Notes: generated by a model not told the origin, from the sequence alone. 64,000 nt of DNA from an uncultured Burkholderiales bacterium (GCA_903822825.1 CAIJQQ010000002.1:24878-88877), one strand, 5' to 3'; shown: positions 10,637 through 18,927, counted from the first letter of the stretch. Numbers and translations: made by a program.

Positions 10637-11629
10637 TCAGTGGCTGCCGCTTCGACCGCGTTGGTAGCGGTTGACCGCCCGGTTGTGCTCGTCCAGTGTG
10701 GCGCTGAAATGGCTGCTGCCGTCGCCTTTGGCCACAAAGTACAGTGCTTGGGTTTTGGCGGGCTGCACCGCAGCCAGCAAGGCAGCTTTGCCCGGCATGG
10801 CAATCGGCGTGGGCGGCAAGCCCGCGCGGGTGTAGGTGTTCCAGGGTGTGTCGCTGGTCAAATGCACCCGGCGCAGGTTGCCGTCAAAGGCTTCGCCCAG
10901 CCCATAAATCACCGTGGGGTCGGTTTGCAGTCGCATGCCGATGCGCAGCCGGTTGTTGAACACCCCCGAAATCATGGGCCGGTCCGAGCCTTTGCCGGTT
11001 TCTTTCTCCACGATGCTGGCCAGGATCAGGGCTTCTTCGGGCGACTGCACAGACACGCCCGGCTGACGGCTTTCCCAGGCCTGCTGCAGGCGCTTGTCCA
11101 TGGCTTTGGCGGCACGTTTGAGCACAGCCAGATCGCTCGCACCCTTGGCATAGGCATAGGTGTCGGGGTAAAAACGCCCCTCGGGGGCCACACTCGGTCG
11201 GCCCAGCTGGGCCATCAGTTCGGCGTCGGTCAGTGCACGGCTGTCGGGCTTGAGGTTCTCTGCTTTGCTCAATGCCTGGCGCACCTGCCGCCAGTTCCAG
11301 CCTTCCACAATCGTCACGGCGCGCAGGCTTTCTTCGCCACGCACCAGCATGTTCAAGAGCCGCATGGGCGTGGTGCCGGGGGCGATCTCGTAGCTGCCCG
11401 CCCGCATCAGGCGCGACTGGCCCGACAAGCGAAACCAGGCGTACAGCAGCACGGGCGAGGTGTTCGCCCCGGCGTCTGCCACGGCCTGGGCAATGGCTTT
11501 GGGTGAGGTGCCCGGCTCGATCGACAAGTCCAGCGTGCTGGGCGGTGTGTCCAAGGGTTGTTGCACCCACCAGAACGCCCCCACCCCCAGGGCGAGCGCC
11601 ACGACCAGCAGGCTTGCAAACCACTTCAT
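10637..11629 (-). CDS. mltG: Endolytic transglycosylase MltG
   Basis: This 330-residue YceG-like protein cleaves nascent glycan strands and so terminates peptidoglycan chains. It has one N-terminal transmembrane segment (about residues 4-20), a LysM-like region (S-I-E-P-G-T-S-P-K-A-I-A) and the catalytic stretch A-S-I-V-E-K-E-T with the conserved Glu, followed by R-L-Q-T-D-P-T-V-I-Y-G. The ATG at 11629 is chosen because AAAGG sits 4 bases upstream. The alternative ATG at 11650 has AGGA only one base away. It heads the mltG-tmk-holB-tatD row and is divergent from ygfZ. Confidence 0.92.
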   Translation of the reverse strand: MKWFASLLVVALALGVGAFWWVQQPLDTPPSTLDLSIEPGTSPKAIAQAVADAGANTSPVLLYAWFRLSGQSRLMRAGSYEIAPGTTPMRLLNMLVRGEESLRAVTIVEGWNWRQVRQALSKAENLKPDSRALTDAELMAQLGRPSVAPEGRFYPDTYAYAKGASDLAVLKRAAKAMDKRLQQAWESRQPGVSVQSPEEALILASIVEKETGKGSDRPMISGVFNNRLRIGMRLQTDPTVIYGLGEAFDGNLRRVHLTSDTPWNTYTRAGLPPTPIAMPGKAALLAAVQPAKTQALYFVAKGDGSSHFSATLDEHNRAVNRYQRGRSGSH

Positions 11630-11666
11630 CCAGCCTTTGAGCACGGTCATGTCCTTTGTTGGGGTG

Positions 11667-11690
11667 TTGAAAACGTGGGGGGATGATAAT
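11667..11690 (+). promoter_or_regulatory. Possible ygfZ promoter
   Basis: In the 90-base divergent spacer between mltG and ygfZ there is a TTGAAA box (11667-11672) and a GATAAT box (11685-11690). Their spacing of 12 bases is short for sigma-70, so only the -10-like box is convincing. Confidence 0.3.
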
Positions 11691-11719
11691 TCACGCCTTG
11701 CCAGACCCTTGCCTGAAGA

Positions 11720-12688
11720 ATGAGCCGCGACATGAACCTCCCTGCCCTGAACGCCCTTGATGTGACCGCCGCGCTGGATGGCACCAGCCCCCTGCCCCAG
11801 TGGGGTGTGATCCAGGCTCAGGGCGAGGACGCTGTCCACTTTTTGCACAACCAGTTGAGCAACGACGTGGTGTTGTTGCCCGTAGGCCAGTCGCGCTTGG
11901 CGGCGTTTTGCAACGCCAAGGGGCGCATGCAGGCCAGCTTTGTGCTCACCAAGACGGCGCCCGACACGGTGCTGCTGGTCATGAACCTCGATTTGCTGGC
12001 CCAGACGCTCAAACGCCTGTCGATGTTTGTGATGCGGTCCAAGGTCAAGCTGACCGACGCCAGCGGCCAGTGGCAGCTGCGCGGCTTGCTGGGCAACAGC
12101 ACCCGCGCCCTGCTCGGCGATGTGGCCCCTTGGCACACTGTGGTGGCCGATGGTGCACACGCTGTTGCGCTCTACCCGGCGGTCATGGGGGAGGTGCAGG
12201 TGCCCCGCGCCCTGTGGCTGGCGCCGCTGGGTCAGGCCCTGCCCGCTGGCCCTGAAGTGGCGGCCGAAGTTTGGGCTTGGTCAGACGTCATGAGCGGCGT
12301 GGCACTGCTCAGCCAGCCTGTGTTCGAGGCCTTCGTGCCACAAATGCTCAATTACGAATCGGTGGGCGGCGTCAACTTCAAAAAAGGTTGCTACCCCGGC
12401 CAGGAAGTGGTGGCCCGCAGCCAGTTTCGTGGCACCTTGAAGCGCCGCACGGCGCTCGTGCACAGTCCGGTGGTCTTGGCTGCGGGACAAGACGTTTTCA
12501 CACCCGCCGACCCCGAGCAGCCCTGCGCCACCGTGGTACAAAGCGCCGCCCGGCCGGATGGCCAGGGCTTTGACGCGCTGGTCAGCGGTACGCTGGAAAG
12601 CCAGACGAGCGGCTGGCGGGTGGGCAGCGCCGATGGCGCGGCGTTGGAGCTGCTGCCGCTGCCGTACGCCTTGCTCGACGACATCTGA
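11720..12688 (+). CDS. ygfZ: Folate-dependent Fe-S cluster assembly protein YgfZ
   Basis: A 322-residue GcvT-fold protein. YgfZ uses tetrahydrofolate and supports maturation or repair of certain Fe-S enzymes. The diagnostic K-G-C-Y-P-G-Q-E motif with its conserved Cys, and the following R-S-Q-F-R-G region, are seen. The N-terminal half has the expected H-F-L-H-N-Q-L-S-N-D segment. A second ATG lies at 11732, and neither start has a strong Shine-Dalgarno. It is divergent from mltG, an arrangement frequent in beta-proteobacteria. Confidence 0.92.
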   Translation: MSRDMNLPALNALDVTAALDGTSPLPQWGVIQAQGEDAVHFLHNQLSNDVVLLPVGQSRLAAFCNAKGRMQASFVLTKTAPDTVLLVMNLDLLAQTLKRLSMFVMRSKVKLTDASGQWQLRGLLGNSTRALLGDVAPWHTVVADGAHAVALYPAVMGEVQVPRALWLAPLGQALPAGPEVAAEVWAWSDVMSGVALLSQPVFEAFVPQMLNYESVGGVNFKKGCYPGQEVVARSQFRGTLKRRTALVHSPVVLAAGQDVFTPADPEQPCATVVQSAARPDGQGFDALVSGTLESQTSGWRVGSADGAALELLPLPYALLDDI

Positions 12689-12690
12689 AC

Positions 12691-12766
12691 TGCAAAAGCT
12701 CCGCCCTCGGGGCGAATGACTTGGGTTTGCGAGCGTTCTATCGCGGCGAGGGCGCCGCTCCTACAA
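12691..12766. repeat. REP-doublet (REPIN-like) element, copy A
   Basis: Two inverted REP-like hairpins separated by about 30 bases. The right half, read on the minus strand, is TGTAGGAGC followed by GGCG-CCCT-CGCC stem-loop bases and GCGA. The left half is degenerate at its head but keeps CCG-CCCT-CGG and GGCGA. It aligns over its length with the copies at 13660 and 20061. Its GTAG end overlaps the stop codon (12761-12763) of the hotdog-GNAT gene. Confidence 0.75.
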
Positions 12767-13618
12767 AGGGCGCATCATCTCGATGTGCGCAATGCCCGCT
12801 TCTTCAAAAATTTCCCCATGGGGCTCAAAGCCTGAGCGCTTGTAAAAGCCTTCGGCGCTGCATTGTGCATGCAGCAGCACCTGTGTGTCTCCGCGTTCGC
12901 GGGCGGCATCCATCAGGGCGTGCAGCACCCGGCGGCCCAGCACGCTGCCGCGCATCTGCTTTTTGACGGCCATGCGGCCAATGCGGGCCACGTCCGGGGC
13001 GTGTTGAATCAGACGGCCAGTGGCCAGCACCATGCCCATGCGGTTGACAGCCACGCAGTGCAAGGCCGTTTCGTCCTCGTGGTCCCACTCCATGTCGGCG
13101 GGCACTTTTTGTTCATCCACAAACACCTCGGTGCGCAGCGGGCTGGCCAGGGTTTTCAGGTCGGCCCAGGCACCCAGGTGCAGCTGCACCATGTCTTCGC
13201 CGCGTTCGTAGCCTTCCATCATGTCGCGCAGCTGGGGCGGGATGGGCTGGCTCTTTTTGGCCACCGGGTCGGCATAGACGTAAATCAACTCGCTGGTGAT
13301 CAGCAGATCTTCGCCCCGGAAAATCGCACCCACAAAGGTCATGGACGAGTTGCCGATGCGGTCACAGCGCATGCACACATCCAGAAAGTCGTCCATTTCG
13401 GCGCTGGCGTGGTACTCGACACTGGCCTTCTTGACGAACAGGTCGCCGCCCAACTGGTGGAACGTCTCGGCATAAGGCATGGCCAGGTTGCGCCAGTAAT
13501 TGGTCACGGCGGTGTCGAAGTACATGAGGTAATGACCGTTGAAGACGATCTTTTGCATGTCCACCTCGACCCAGCGCACGCGCATGCGGTGGGAAAAACG
13601 GAAGTCTTGGCGTTTCAT
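12761..13618 (-). CDS. Hotdog (YbgC/FadM-type) thioesterase fused to GNAT acetyltransferase
   Basis: This 285-residue protein combines two domains. Residues 1 to ~135 form a 4HBT hotdog thioesterase: V-E-V-D-M-Q-K-I-V-F-N-G-H-Y contains the expected catalytic Asp, then Y-F-D-T-A-V. Such enzymes hydrolyse acyl-CoA. Residues ~140-285 are a GNAT domain with L-R-T-E-V-F-V-D-E-Q-K-V-P at its start and a motif-A region I-G-R-M-A-V followed by R-G-S-V-L-G-R-R-V-L. The start at 13618 has AAAGGA 5 bases upstream; an extension to 13699 would run into the repeat at 13660. The TAG stop lies inside a REPIN-like element. Substrates are unknown. Confidence 0.85.
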   Translation of the reverse strand: MKRQDFRFSHRMRVRWVEVDMQKIVFNGHYLMYFDTAVTNYWRNLAMPYAETFHQLGGDLFVKKASVEYHASAEMDDFLDVCMRCDRIGNSSMTFVGAIFRGEDLLITSELIYVYADPVAKKSQPIPPQLRDMMEGYERGEDMVQLHLGAWADLKTLASPLRTEVFVDEQKVPADMEWDHEDETALHCVAVNRMGMVLATGRLIQHAPDVARIGRMAVKKQMRGSVLGRRVLHALMDAARERGDTQVLLHAQCSAEGFYKRSGFEPHGEIFEEAGIAHIEMMRPL

Positions 13619-13659
13619 GGTGTTCCTTTTGGTGTGTCTGTCGCAATGGGGTTCAGTGT

Positions 13660-13734
13660 TTTGTAGGAGCGGCGCCCTCGCCGCCATGGTCTTTTGCAAA
13701 GGCTGATCGCCGCGGGGGCGCGGCTCCTACAAAA
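13660..13734. repeat. REP-doublet (REPIN-like) element, copy B
   Basis: The most complete copy. The left half is TTGTAGGAGCGGCGCCCTCG continuing CCGC, a GCGGCG-CCCT-CGCCGC hairpin behind a GTAG head. The right half, on the opposite strand, is TTGTAGGAGC followed by a CGCG-CCCC-CGCG hairpin. The two are joined by a ~22-base spacer. The GTAG of the right half supplies the TAG stop (13727-13729) of the esterase gene. Confidence 0.8.
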
Positions 13735-14686
13735 AAGCGTGTTTCAAAGCCCTGCCCGCATCGGCGTGGGCTTTCAGGGCGTCGGGGATGGCGCGGCCCA
13801 TGGTGATGAAGCCATGGATCACGCCCCGGTAAATCTCCAAATCGACCGGCACGCCCGCCATGCGCAGGGTGTCGGCGTAGCCCACGCCCTCGTCCACCAG
13901 CGGGTCGCATTCGGCCAGGCCCATCCAGCATGGGGCCAGGCCGCTGTGGTCGGGCGCGTTACCGGGGGCAAATCGCCAATCATGGCGGTCTTGGGCGTCG
14001 ATGTAGCCGTCAAAGAACCAGGCGATGGTGCCCTTGTCGAGCATGAAGCCTTGGCCAAAATTGTGGTGCGAAGCGGTGTCCTGCTTGGAGCCACAACCGG
14101 GGTAAAAAAGCAGCTGCAACGCGAGCTTCAAACCCGCATCGCGGGCCATGAGTGCACACACGGCAGACAAAGTGCCGCCTGCGCTGTCGCCGCCCACGGC
14201 CAGGCGCGTGCTGTCCAGACCCAGGGTGTGGCCCTGCTGGTGCAACCAGTTCAGGGCGTCCCAGGCGTCATGAACGGCCGTGGGGAAGCGGTGCTCCGGC
14301 GCGAGCCGGTAGTCCAGCGACACCACGGCGCAGTGGCCCTGACGGCTGAGCTGGCGGCACAGCACGTCGTGCGTGGTCAGGCTGCCCACAGTGAAACCGC
14401 CGCCGTGCAGGTACAGCAGCACGGGCAAAGCGGTGTCGCTGCGCGGGGCGTACAGGCGCGCTGGCATGGCGTGACCGTCACGGGCCGGGATGGTGAAGTC
14501 CTGTACGCGGTCCACATGGGGTGCGGGCTGCAGGTCCAGGATCGGGCCGCCGATGTCGTAAAACGCGCGGGCCTGAGTGGCGGTCATGGCGTGCATGGGC
14601 GGGCGCCCTGCCCGCTCGACGCGCTCGATCAGCACTCGAGTGGCCGGGTTCAACAAGGCTCGGGGGTTGGTGTGGTGGCTGCTCAT
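13727..14686 (-). CDS. Alpha/beta hydrolase, hormone-sensitive-lipase family
   Basis: A 319-residue esterase/lipase of the HSL (family IV) type. It has the H-G-G-G-F oxyanion motif, the G-D-S-A-G-G nucleophile elbow, an Asp in L-A-E-C-D-P-L-V-D-E and a His in Y-R-G-V-I-H-G-F. No signal peptide is seen, so it is probably cytoplasmic. Known relatives hydrolyse short-chain esters. The gene ends inside REPIN-like copy B, and the hotdog-GNAT gene follows on the same strand. Confidence 0.9.
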   Translation of the reverse strand: MSSHHTNPRALLNPATRVLIERVERAGRPPMHAMTATQARAFYDIGGPILDLQPAPHVDRVQDFTIPARDGHAMPARLYAPRSDTALPVLLYLHGGGFTVGSLTTHDVLCRQLSRQGHCAVVSLDYRLAPEHRFPTAVHDAWDALNWLHQQGHTLGLDSTRLAVGGDSAGGTLSAVCALMARDAGLKLALQLLFYPGCGSKQDTASHHNFGQGFMLDKGTIAWFFDGYIDAQDRHDWRFAPGNAPDHSGLAPCWMGLAECDPLVDEGVGYADTLRMAGVPVDLEIYRGVIHGFITMGRAIPDALKAHADAGRALKHAFL

Positions 14687-14839
14687 GAATGCTTGAATGG
14701 CTGGGGTCCGGGTGTTGCCAACGTGACGGATTGGGCGTTGGGCCGGATGGACAAAGGCGGTTCCTGAATCAAAATGAACGCAAATCGTACAACGCCCCGA
14801 GTACGGGGTCTGTCACCTGCACACACCGGAGAACATGGC

Positions 14840-15976
14840 ATGTCTTTCATCAACTACGTCACCCAGATCCAGATCGAGTTTGGCGCGATCAGCCTGCTCA
14901 AGGCCGAATGCGAGCGGGTGGGCATCAGCCGCCCCCTGATCGTGACCGACGCGGGCGTGAAGGCCGTGGGCATCCTGGACAAAGCGCTGGCCGCACTGCC
15001 TGGCCTTGAAGTCAGCGTGTTCGACCAAACCCCCTCCAATCCGACCGAGGCCGCGGTGCGCGCAGCCGCCGCTGTTTACCAACAAAACAACTGCGACGGC
15101 CTGATCGCGCTGGGCGGCGGCTCGTCCATCGACTGCGCCAAGGGCGTGGCCATTGCTGCCACGCACGAAGGCCCGCTCAAGACCTACGCCACCATCGAGG
15201 GCGGCTCGCTCAAGATCACCGACCGGGTGGCGCCCTTGATTGCCGTGCCCACCACGGCGGGCACGGGCTCCGAAGTGGCCCGAGGGGCGATTTTGATCGT
15301 CGACGACGGCCGCAAACTGGGTTTTCACAGCTGGTTCATCGTGCCCCGTGCCGCCATTTGCGACCCCGAACTGACCCTGGGCCTGCCGCCCGTGCTGACG
15401 GCGGCCACGGGCATGGACGCGATTGCGCACTGCATGGAAACCTTCATGGCCGCGCCCTTCAACCCGCCTGCTGACGGCATTGCGCTCGATGGCCTGGCGC
15501 GTGGCTGGGCACACATCGAGCGCGCCACGCATAACGGCCAGGATCGGGAAGCGCGCCTGAACATGATGAGCGCCAGCATGCAAGGCGCCATGGCCTTCCA
15601 GAAAGGTCTGGGTTGTGTGCACTCCTTAAGCCACAGCCTGGGCGGCGTGAACCCGCGCCTGCACCACGGCACTTTGAACGCCATGTTTTTGCCTGCGGTG
15701 GTCACGTTCAACGCGGCGGCCGAATCGGTGCAAAAAGAAAACCGCTTGAACCGAATGGCCCAGGCCATGGGCCTGCAAAGCGGCTCGGACATCCCAGACG
15801 CCATCAAGGACATGAATGCCCGCCTCGGCTTGCCCACCGGGCTGGGGGCCATGGGCGTGACCGAAAGCCTGTTTGACGCGGTGATCACAGGCGCCTTGGC
15901 CGACCACTGCCACAAGACCAACCCGCGCATCGCCTCGGCCCAAGAGTACCGCGAGATGCTCAGCATCAGCCTTTGA
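14840..15976 (+). CDS. Iron-containing alcohol dehydrogenase
   Basis: This 378-residue protein belongs to the iron-dependent (group III) alcohol dehydrogenases. The NAD(P)-binding G-G-G-S-S-I-D-C-A-K, the P-T-T-A-G-T-G-S-E segment and the metal-site region D-A-I-A-H-C-M-E...H-S-L-S-H-S-L-G-G with H-H-G are visible. The ATG at 14840 was chosen over 14774 because GGAG lies 8 bases upstream and homologues begin near M-S-F-I-N. Substrate is not predictable: relatives act on short alcohols, 1,3-propanediol or maleylacetate. It converges with mazF. Confidence 0.9.
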   Translation: MSFINYVTQIQIEFGAISLLKAECERVGISRPLIVTDAGVKAVGILDKALAALPGLEVSVFDQTPSNPTEAAVRAAAAVYQQNNCDGLIALGGGSSIDCAKGVAIAATHEGPLKTYATIEGGSLKITDRVAPLIAVPTTAGTGSEVARGAILIVDDGRKLGFHSWFIVPRAAICDPELTLGLPPVLTAATGMDAIAHCMETFMAAPFNPPADGIALDGLARGWAHIERATHNGQDREARLNMMSASMQGAMAFQKGLGCVHSLSHSLGGVNPRLHHGTLNAMFLPAVVTFNAAAESVQKENRLNRMAQAMGLQSGSDIPDAIKDMNARLGLPTGLGAMGVTESLFDAVITGALADHCHKTNPRIASAQEYREMLSISL

Positions 15977-15996
15977 TCATCAGCCACTGAGCGGTT

Positions 15997-16018
15997 GAGG
16001 CCTGCTGGTTCAGGCCTC
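15997..16018. terminator. Hairpin between alcohol dehydrogenase and mazF
   Basis: Perfect 8-bp inverted repeat GAGGCCTG / CAGGCCTC with a 6-base loop between convergent genes. It overlaps the mazF stop codon. There is no T-run on either side, so it may be only a 3'-end structure. Confidence 0.4.
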
Positions 16019-16330
16019 GAACAATTCCCGTAGGATTTGCAATGTCTGCTCAAGCACGTCTGTGGGGATGGCCCCCAAACGTTTGGCCAATCGGCTTTTG
16101 TCCACGGTGCGCAACTGGTCAAGGAGTATCTGGCCCGAGGTGTCCTTGAAAGTCAGTGCCACACGGAAAGGCGCTTCAAAACCTTTCGAGCTCATGAGAG
16201 CCACGATCACGGTGCGCAGGTGATCGTGCAACTCTGGCGGAGAAATCACCACGCAAGGGCGGCTTTTGCGGATCTCACTGCCCACGGTAGGGTCGAGGTT
16301 GACCTGCCAAACCTCGCCTCTTTTCACCAT
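16010..16330 (-). CDS. mazF: MazF/PemK-type mRNA interferase toxin
   Basis: A 106-residue endoribonuclease toxin of the MazF/PemK/CcdB fold. The N-terminal K-R-G-E-V-W-Q-V-N-L-D-P-T-V-G-S-E-I-x-K-x-R-P signature is complete, followed by the P-F-R-V region and the T-V-D-K-S-R-L segment. Family members cut mRNA at short specific sequences when the antitoxin is lost. It overlaps the antitoxin gene by 7 bases (ATGGTGA), giving translational coupling. Confidence 0.93.
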   Translation of the reverse strand: MVKRGEVWQVNLDPTVGSEIRKSRPCVVISPPELHDHLRTVIVALMSSKGFEAPFRVALTFKDTSGQILLDQLRTVDKSRLAKRLGAIPTDVLEQTLQILRELFEA

Positions 16331-16572
16331 GTCAGATCCTCGTCGTCCTCATTGCCGAATTCGCCCATGGCGAGGCCGTCATCCCCTGCTTGTGCGAGCG
16401 CTTGCGCGGCTTGCGCCCAGCCTGCACGAGGCGAATCGATGGGCTTGCGAATGACGATGGCACCGTTTTCAACGGTCAGGTCGGCCTGATCTTCCAGGCC
16501 CAGTTGCTGAAGCAAGGGTTTGGGAATGACGATACCGCGCGAATTGCCAAAGGGGCGAATGGACACATGCAT
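16324..16572 (-). CDS. mazE: MazE-type antitoxin (AbrB/SpoVT fold)
   Basis: An 82-residue protein. Residues 1-45 have the AbrB-like swapped-hairpin signature (V-S-I-R-P-F-G-N-S-R-G-I-V-I-P-K, then L-G-L-E-D and V-E-N-G-A-I-V-I). The C-terminal half is acidic (E-D-D-E-D-L), suited to wrap around MazF. The start at 16572 is supported by GGAG about 9 bases upstream. MazE-type antitoxins bind their own promoter, and a palindrome lies 25 bases upstream. Confidence 0.92.
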   Translation of the reverse strand: MHVSIRPFGNSRGIVIPKPLLQQLGLEDQADLTVENGAIVIRKPIDSPRAGWAQAAQALAQAGDDGLAMGEFGNEDDEDLTW

Positions 16573-16596
16573 GGGTGTTTCTCCGTGAGTCTGAAT

Positions 16597-16615
16597 GTTA
16601 TTACAAGGTAATAAC
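16597..16615. promoter_or_regulatory. Palindromic operator upstream of mazEF
   Basis: Perfect 8-bp inverted repeat GTTATTAC / GTAATAAC with a 3-base spacer, 25 bases upstream of the mazE start. Its position and AT-rich dyad fit an autoregulatory site for MazE or the MazEF complex. Confidence 0.6.
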
Positions 16616-16653
16616 CAAGTCAATCCGATCTCCATCCAGGAGCGTCCCACTCA

Positions 16654-17034
16654 TCAGGCTGAAAATGGCCCCACTTTGCGGGATGACCCGCGCCTAGGCC
16701 GCGCTGCCTTGGCCGCCTGGCCTCGGGCTGCGGCGTCCCAGGCCAAGCGGGCCCAGCGCACCGCCTCGGTGGGGTCGTCAAACATCGCTTCAGTCGCGCT
16801 CCAGTAAGACAGCGACACGGTTTTGCCCTTCATAGGGTAGGTGAAAGGCGTGAGCCCCAGGGCTTCAAAGTCGGGGCGGTTGAGGTCGTCCGCCTTCAGG
16901 TACAGCCGGTTGTCCATGACGATGGCGAACATCAGGCCCTCGTGGTACAGGCCGTGGCCGCCAAACATGCGGCGGGCCGTGACCTGTCCCCACTTTTCAA
17001 AGAGTTCCTGCAGGAACCCGATGAATTCACTCAA
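16654..17034 (-). CDS. TfoX/Sxy N-terminal domain protein
   Basis: A 126-residue protein with the TfoX N-terminal domain (A-R-R-M-F-G-G-H-G-L-Y, then L-Y-L-K-A-D and Y-W-S-A). There is no TfoX C-terminal domain, so a role as a competence regulator cannot be assumed. The first codon is TTG (17034), overlapping the stop of the upstream gene as TTGA. It is accepted because the family consensus begins M-S-E-F and GAGG sits upstream. The Lys/Arg-rich tail ends before the mazE promoter. Confidence 0.85.
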   Translation of the reverse strand: MSEFIGFLQELFEKWGQVTARRMFGGHGLYHEGLMFAIVMDNRLYLKADDLNRPDFEALGLTPFTYPMKGKTVSLSYWSATEAMFDDPTEAVRWARLAWDAAARGQAAKAARPRRGSSRKVGPFSA

Positions 17035-17882
17035 AGGCTGCCTCGGCCGTTTTCTGCGTGGTACTTCTGAGCGGTTTCCCAGGCCACGGCTTGCAGATGG
17101 GCCGCGACGTCAGCGGGCAAGCCAGCGGTGTACTTGTTGCCCACCGGGTTGACCTTGTAGACCGAAGCGAGCACCGTGCAGGCACCCAAATACGTGCCCT
17201 GCAGGGTCGGGTGGCGCTTGTCGCCAATGATGAGCGTGATGTCAGGTCGCTTGGCCAGCGAATTGGCAAAAGCCAAACCTGCAGGCACCACCAGGGCGTT
17301 GTTGGCTTGGCCCACCTTGGTGTACTCGGCGGCCAGGGGTTCGGTCATCTCTGGTTTGCCTGTGTAGGCCCAAGACATGAACAGGACGGGCTCGGCCCCG
17401 TGCTTGCGCACCGTGTCGCTGTGCTTCTTGGCAAATTCGTGGAAGACGCTTTGCAGCTTGGGGTGGATGGGGCACTGGCTGCAATCCATCATCATCACCG
17501 CGTCAAACGGCTTGTCGAAGGTGTTGAAGCGCACCTCGTTGTCGCCTACAAAGGAATAGCTTGAGACGCCACCGGGCTTGAAGTACGCCTCCATGTCGTG
17601 CCAGTTGATGCCCGAGCCGCTGATGGTGGCAGACACGTTGCGGGCGTTGCGTTTGCCGTTGTCCGACTGCGCCATCAGCAACTGGCCCAGGTGGCCGTGC
17701 ATCGAGTTGTTGTAATAAAAGAAGCTGTTGCCCACCCACAGCATGCTGCGGATTTGGCCCGGTGCAGTGGCCTGCTTGGCGGGCTGCTCGGCAGGTGCCT
17801 GCGCCGTGGTGCCGCATGCGGCCAGGCCAAGCGAGAGCAGCAAGAGCACTGAGGGACGGGTGATGTGGCGCATCCAGTTCAT
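17031..17882 (-). CDS. SGNH/GDSL-like hydrolase lipoprotein
   Basis: A 283-residue protein with a lipoprotein signal (L-S-L-G-L-A-A-C). The mature part begins near M-L-W-V-G-N-S-F-F, which resembles block I of SGNH hydrolases with Ser in a G-N-S context. Near the end D-K-R-H-P-T fits the Asp/His block V. The G-T-Y-L-G-A-C region after it resembles the DUF4886-like subgroup. It may be a periplasmic carbohydrate esterase, which is inference only. The ATG at 17882 has GAGGA 6 bases upstream. It overlaps the TfoX-domain gene by 4 bases. Confidence 0.7.
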   Translation of the reverse strand: MNWMRHITRPSVLLLLSLGLAACGTTAQAPAEQPAKQATAPGQIRSMLWVGNSFFYYNNSMHGHLGQLLMAQSDNGKRNARNVSATISGSGINWHDMEAYFKPGGVSSYSFVGDNEVRFNTFDKPFDAVMMMDCSQCPIHPKLQSVFHEFAKKHSDTVRKHGAEPVLFMSWAYTGKPEMTEPLAAEYTKVGQANNALVVPAGLAFANSLAKRPDITLIIGDKRHPTLQGTYLGACTVLASVYKVNPVGNKYTAGLPADVAAHLQAVAWETAQKYHAENGRGSL

Positions 17883-17940
17883 GGGATTCCTCGGGGGTTT
17901 GAAATGACAGCCCCCAATGTGCCGCAAGGGCCTGGCTCAG

Positions 17941-18906
17941 TCAGTCACCTGGGTGCAAGTGGCTGTGATCGGGCATCTTGGCGCCCACATGCAACTCGCC
18001 CCGCGCTTCGGCCAGCTCGACCTGACGCTGGCGCTCCGCCATTTTTTCTTTTTGCTCAGGGGTGCGTTGGTCGTGGCAGTGGGCGCAGCTCACACCCAAA
18101 ACGTAATGCGGGGATTGTTTGTCTTGCTCGCTCAGGGGCCAGCGGCAAGAGCGGCACAGCTCATGGTGGCCCAAACCCAGGCCGTGGCCCACGCTCACGC
18201 GTTCGTCGAAGACAAAGCAATCGCCTTCCCAAGTGCTTTGCTCTGGCGGGATTTCTTCGAGGTACTTGAGGATGCCGCCTTCGAGGTGGTAGACCTCGTC
18301 AAAGCCGCGCATCTTCATGAGCGCGGTGGATTTTTCGCAGCGGATGCCGCCTGTGCAAAACATGGCCACTTTGGGCTTTTTGACCGCATCCGTTTTCAGG
18401 TTTTCCTGCGCATCGAGCCAAGCGGGCAGCTGTACAAAGTTCTTGATGTTCGGGTTGACCGCGCCCTTGAAGGTGCCAATCGCCACTTCGTAGTCGTTGC
18501 GCGTGTCGATGACCACCACGTCCGGGTCGGCCAGCAAGGCATTCCAGTCGGCGGGCTTGACGTATTGGCCCACCGTTTTGTTCGGGTCCAACTCGGGCAC
18601 GCGCAAGGTCACGATCTCTTTTTTGAGCTTGACTTTCATGCGGGTGAACGGCGGCTTGGGGCTCCAAGACTCCTTGTGCGGCAAGCTGGCCAGGCGCGGG
18701 TCGGCACGCAAAAACGCCAGCACGGCGCGGATGCCCATTTCAGGCCCGGCAATCGTGCCGTTGATGCCCTCGTGGGCCAAGAGCAAGGTGCCCTTGACCG
18801 AATGGGTCTCGCAACAGGCTTGCAATGGCGCTTGCAGATCGGCGAAGTCGGGCAGATCGACGAACTTGTAGAGGGCGGCGGTGAGGTAGAGGCTTGGCTC
18901 GGACAT
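17941..18906 (-). CDS. trhO: tRNA uridine(34) hydroxylase
   Basis: A 321-residue rhodanese-domain protein of the YceA/TrhO family, which hydroxylates U34 of tRNAs in an oxygen-dependent step toward cmo5U/mo5U. The catalytic motif [10 protein letters not shown] is seen after the rhodanese D-T-R-N-D-Y-E. The N-terminal UPF0176 domain has [11 protein letters not shown] Cys-rich C-terminal part (C-R-S-C, C-A-H-C-H) may bind metal. The length is normal. Confidence 0.93.
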   Translation of the reverse strand: MSEPSLYLTAALYKFVDLPDFADLQAPLQACCETHSVKGTLLLAHEGINGTIAGPEMGIRAVLAFLRADPRLASLPHKESWSPKPPFTRMKVKLKKEIVTLRVPELDPNKTVGQYVKPADWNALLADPDVVVIDTRNDYEVAIGTFKGAVNPNIKNFVQLPAWLDAQENLKTDAVKKPKVAMFCTGGIRCEKSTALMKMRGFDEVYHLEGGILKYLEEIPPEQSTWEGDCFVFDERVSVGHGLGLGHHELCRSCRWPLSEQDKQSPHYVLGVSCAHCHDQRTPEQKEKMAERQRQVELAEARGELHVGAKMPDHSHLHPGD

Positions 18907-18927
18907 GGCGTGATTATCCCAGCCTGC

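Noticed and set aside
10637..12160. N-terminal extension of mltG to 507 residues
   Set aside because: It overlaps ygfZ on the other strand, and the membrane anchor starts near 11629.
14774..14839. Longer start for the alcohol dehydrogenase
   Set aside because: The extra 22 residues do not fit the family and the ATG at 14840 has a ribosome binding site.
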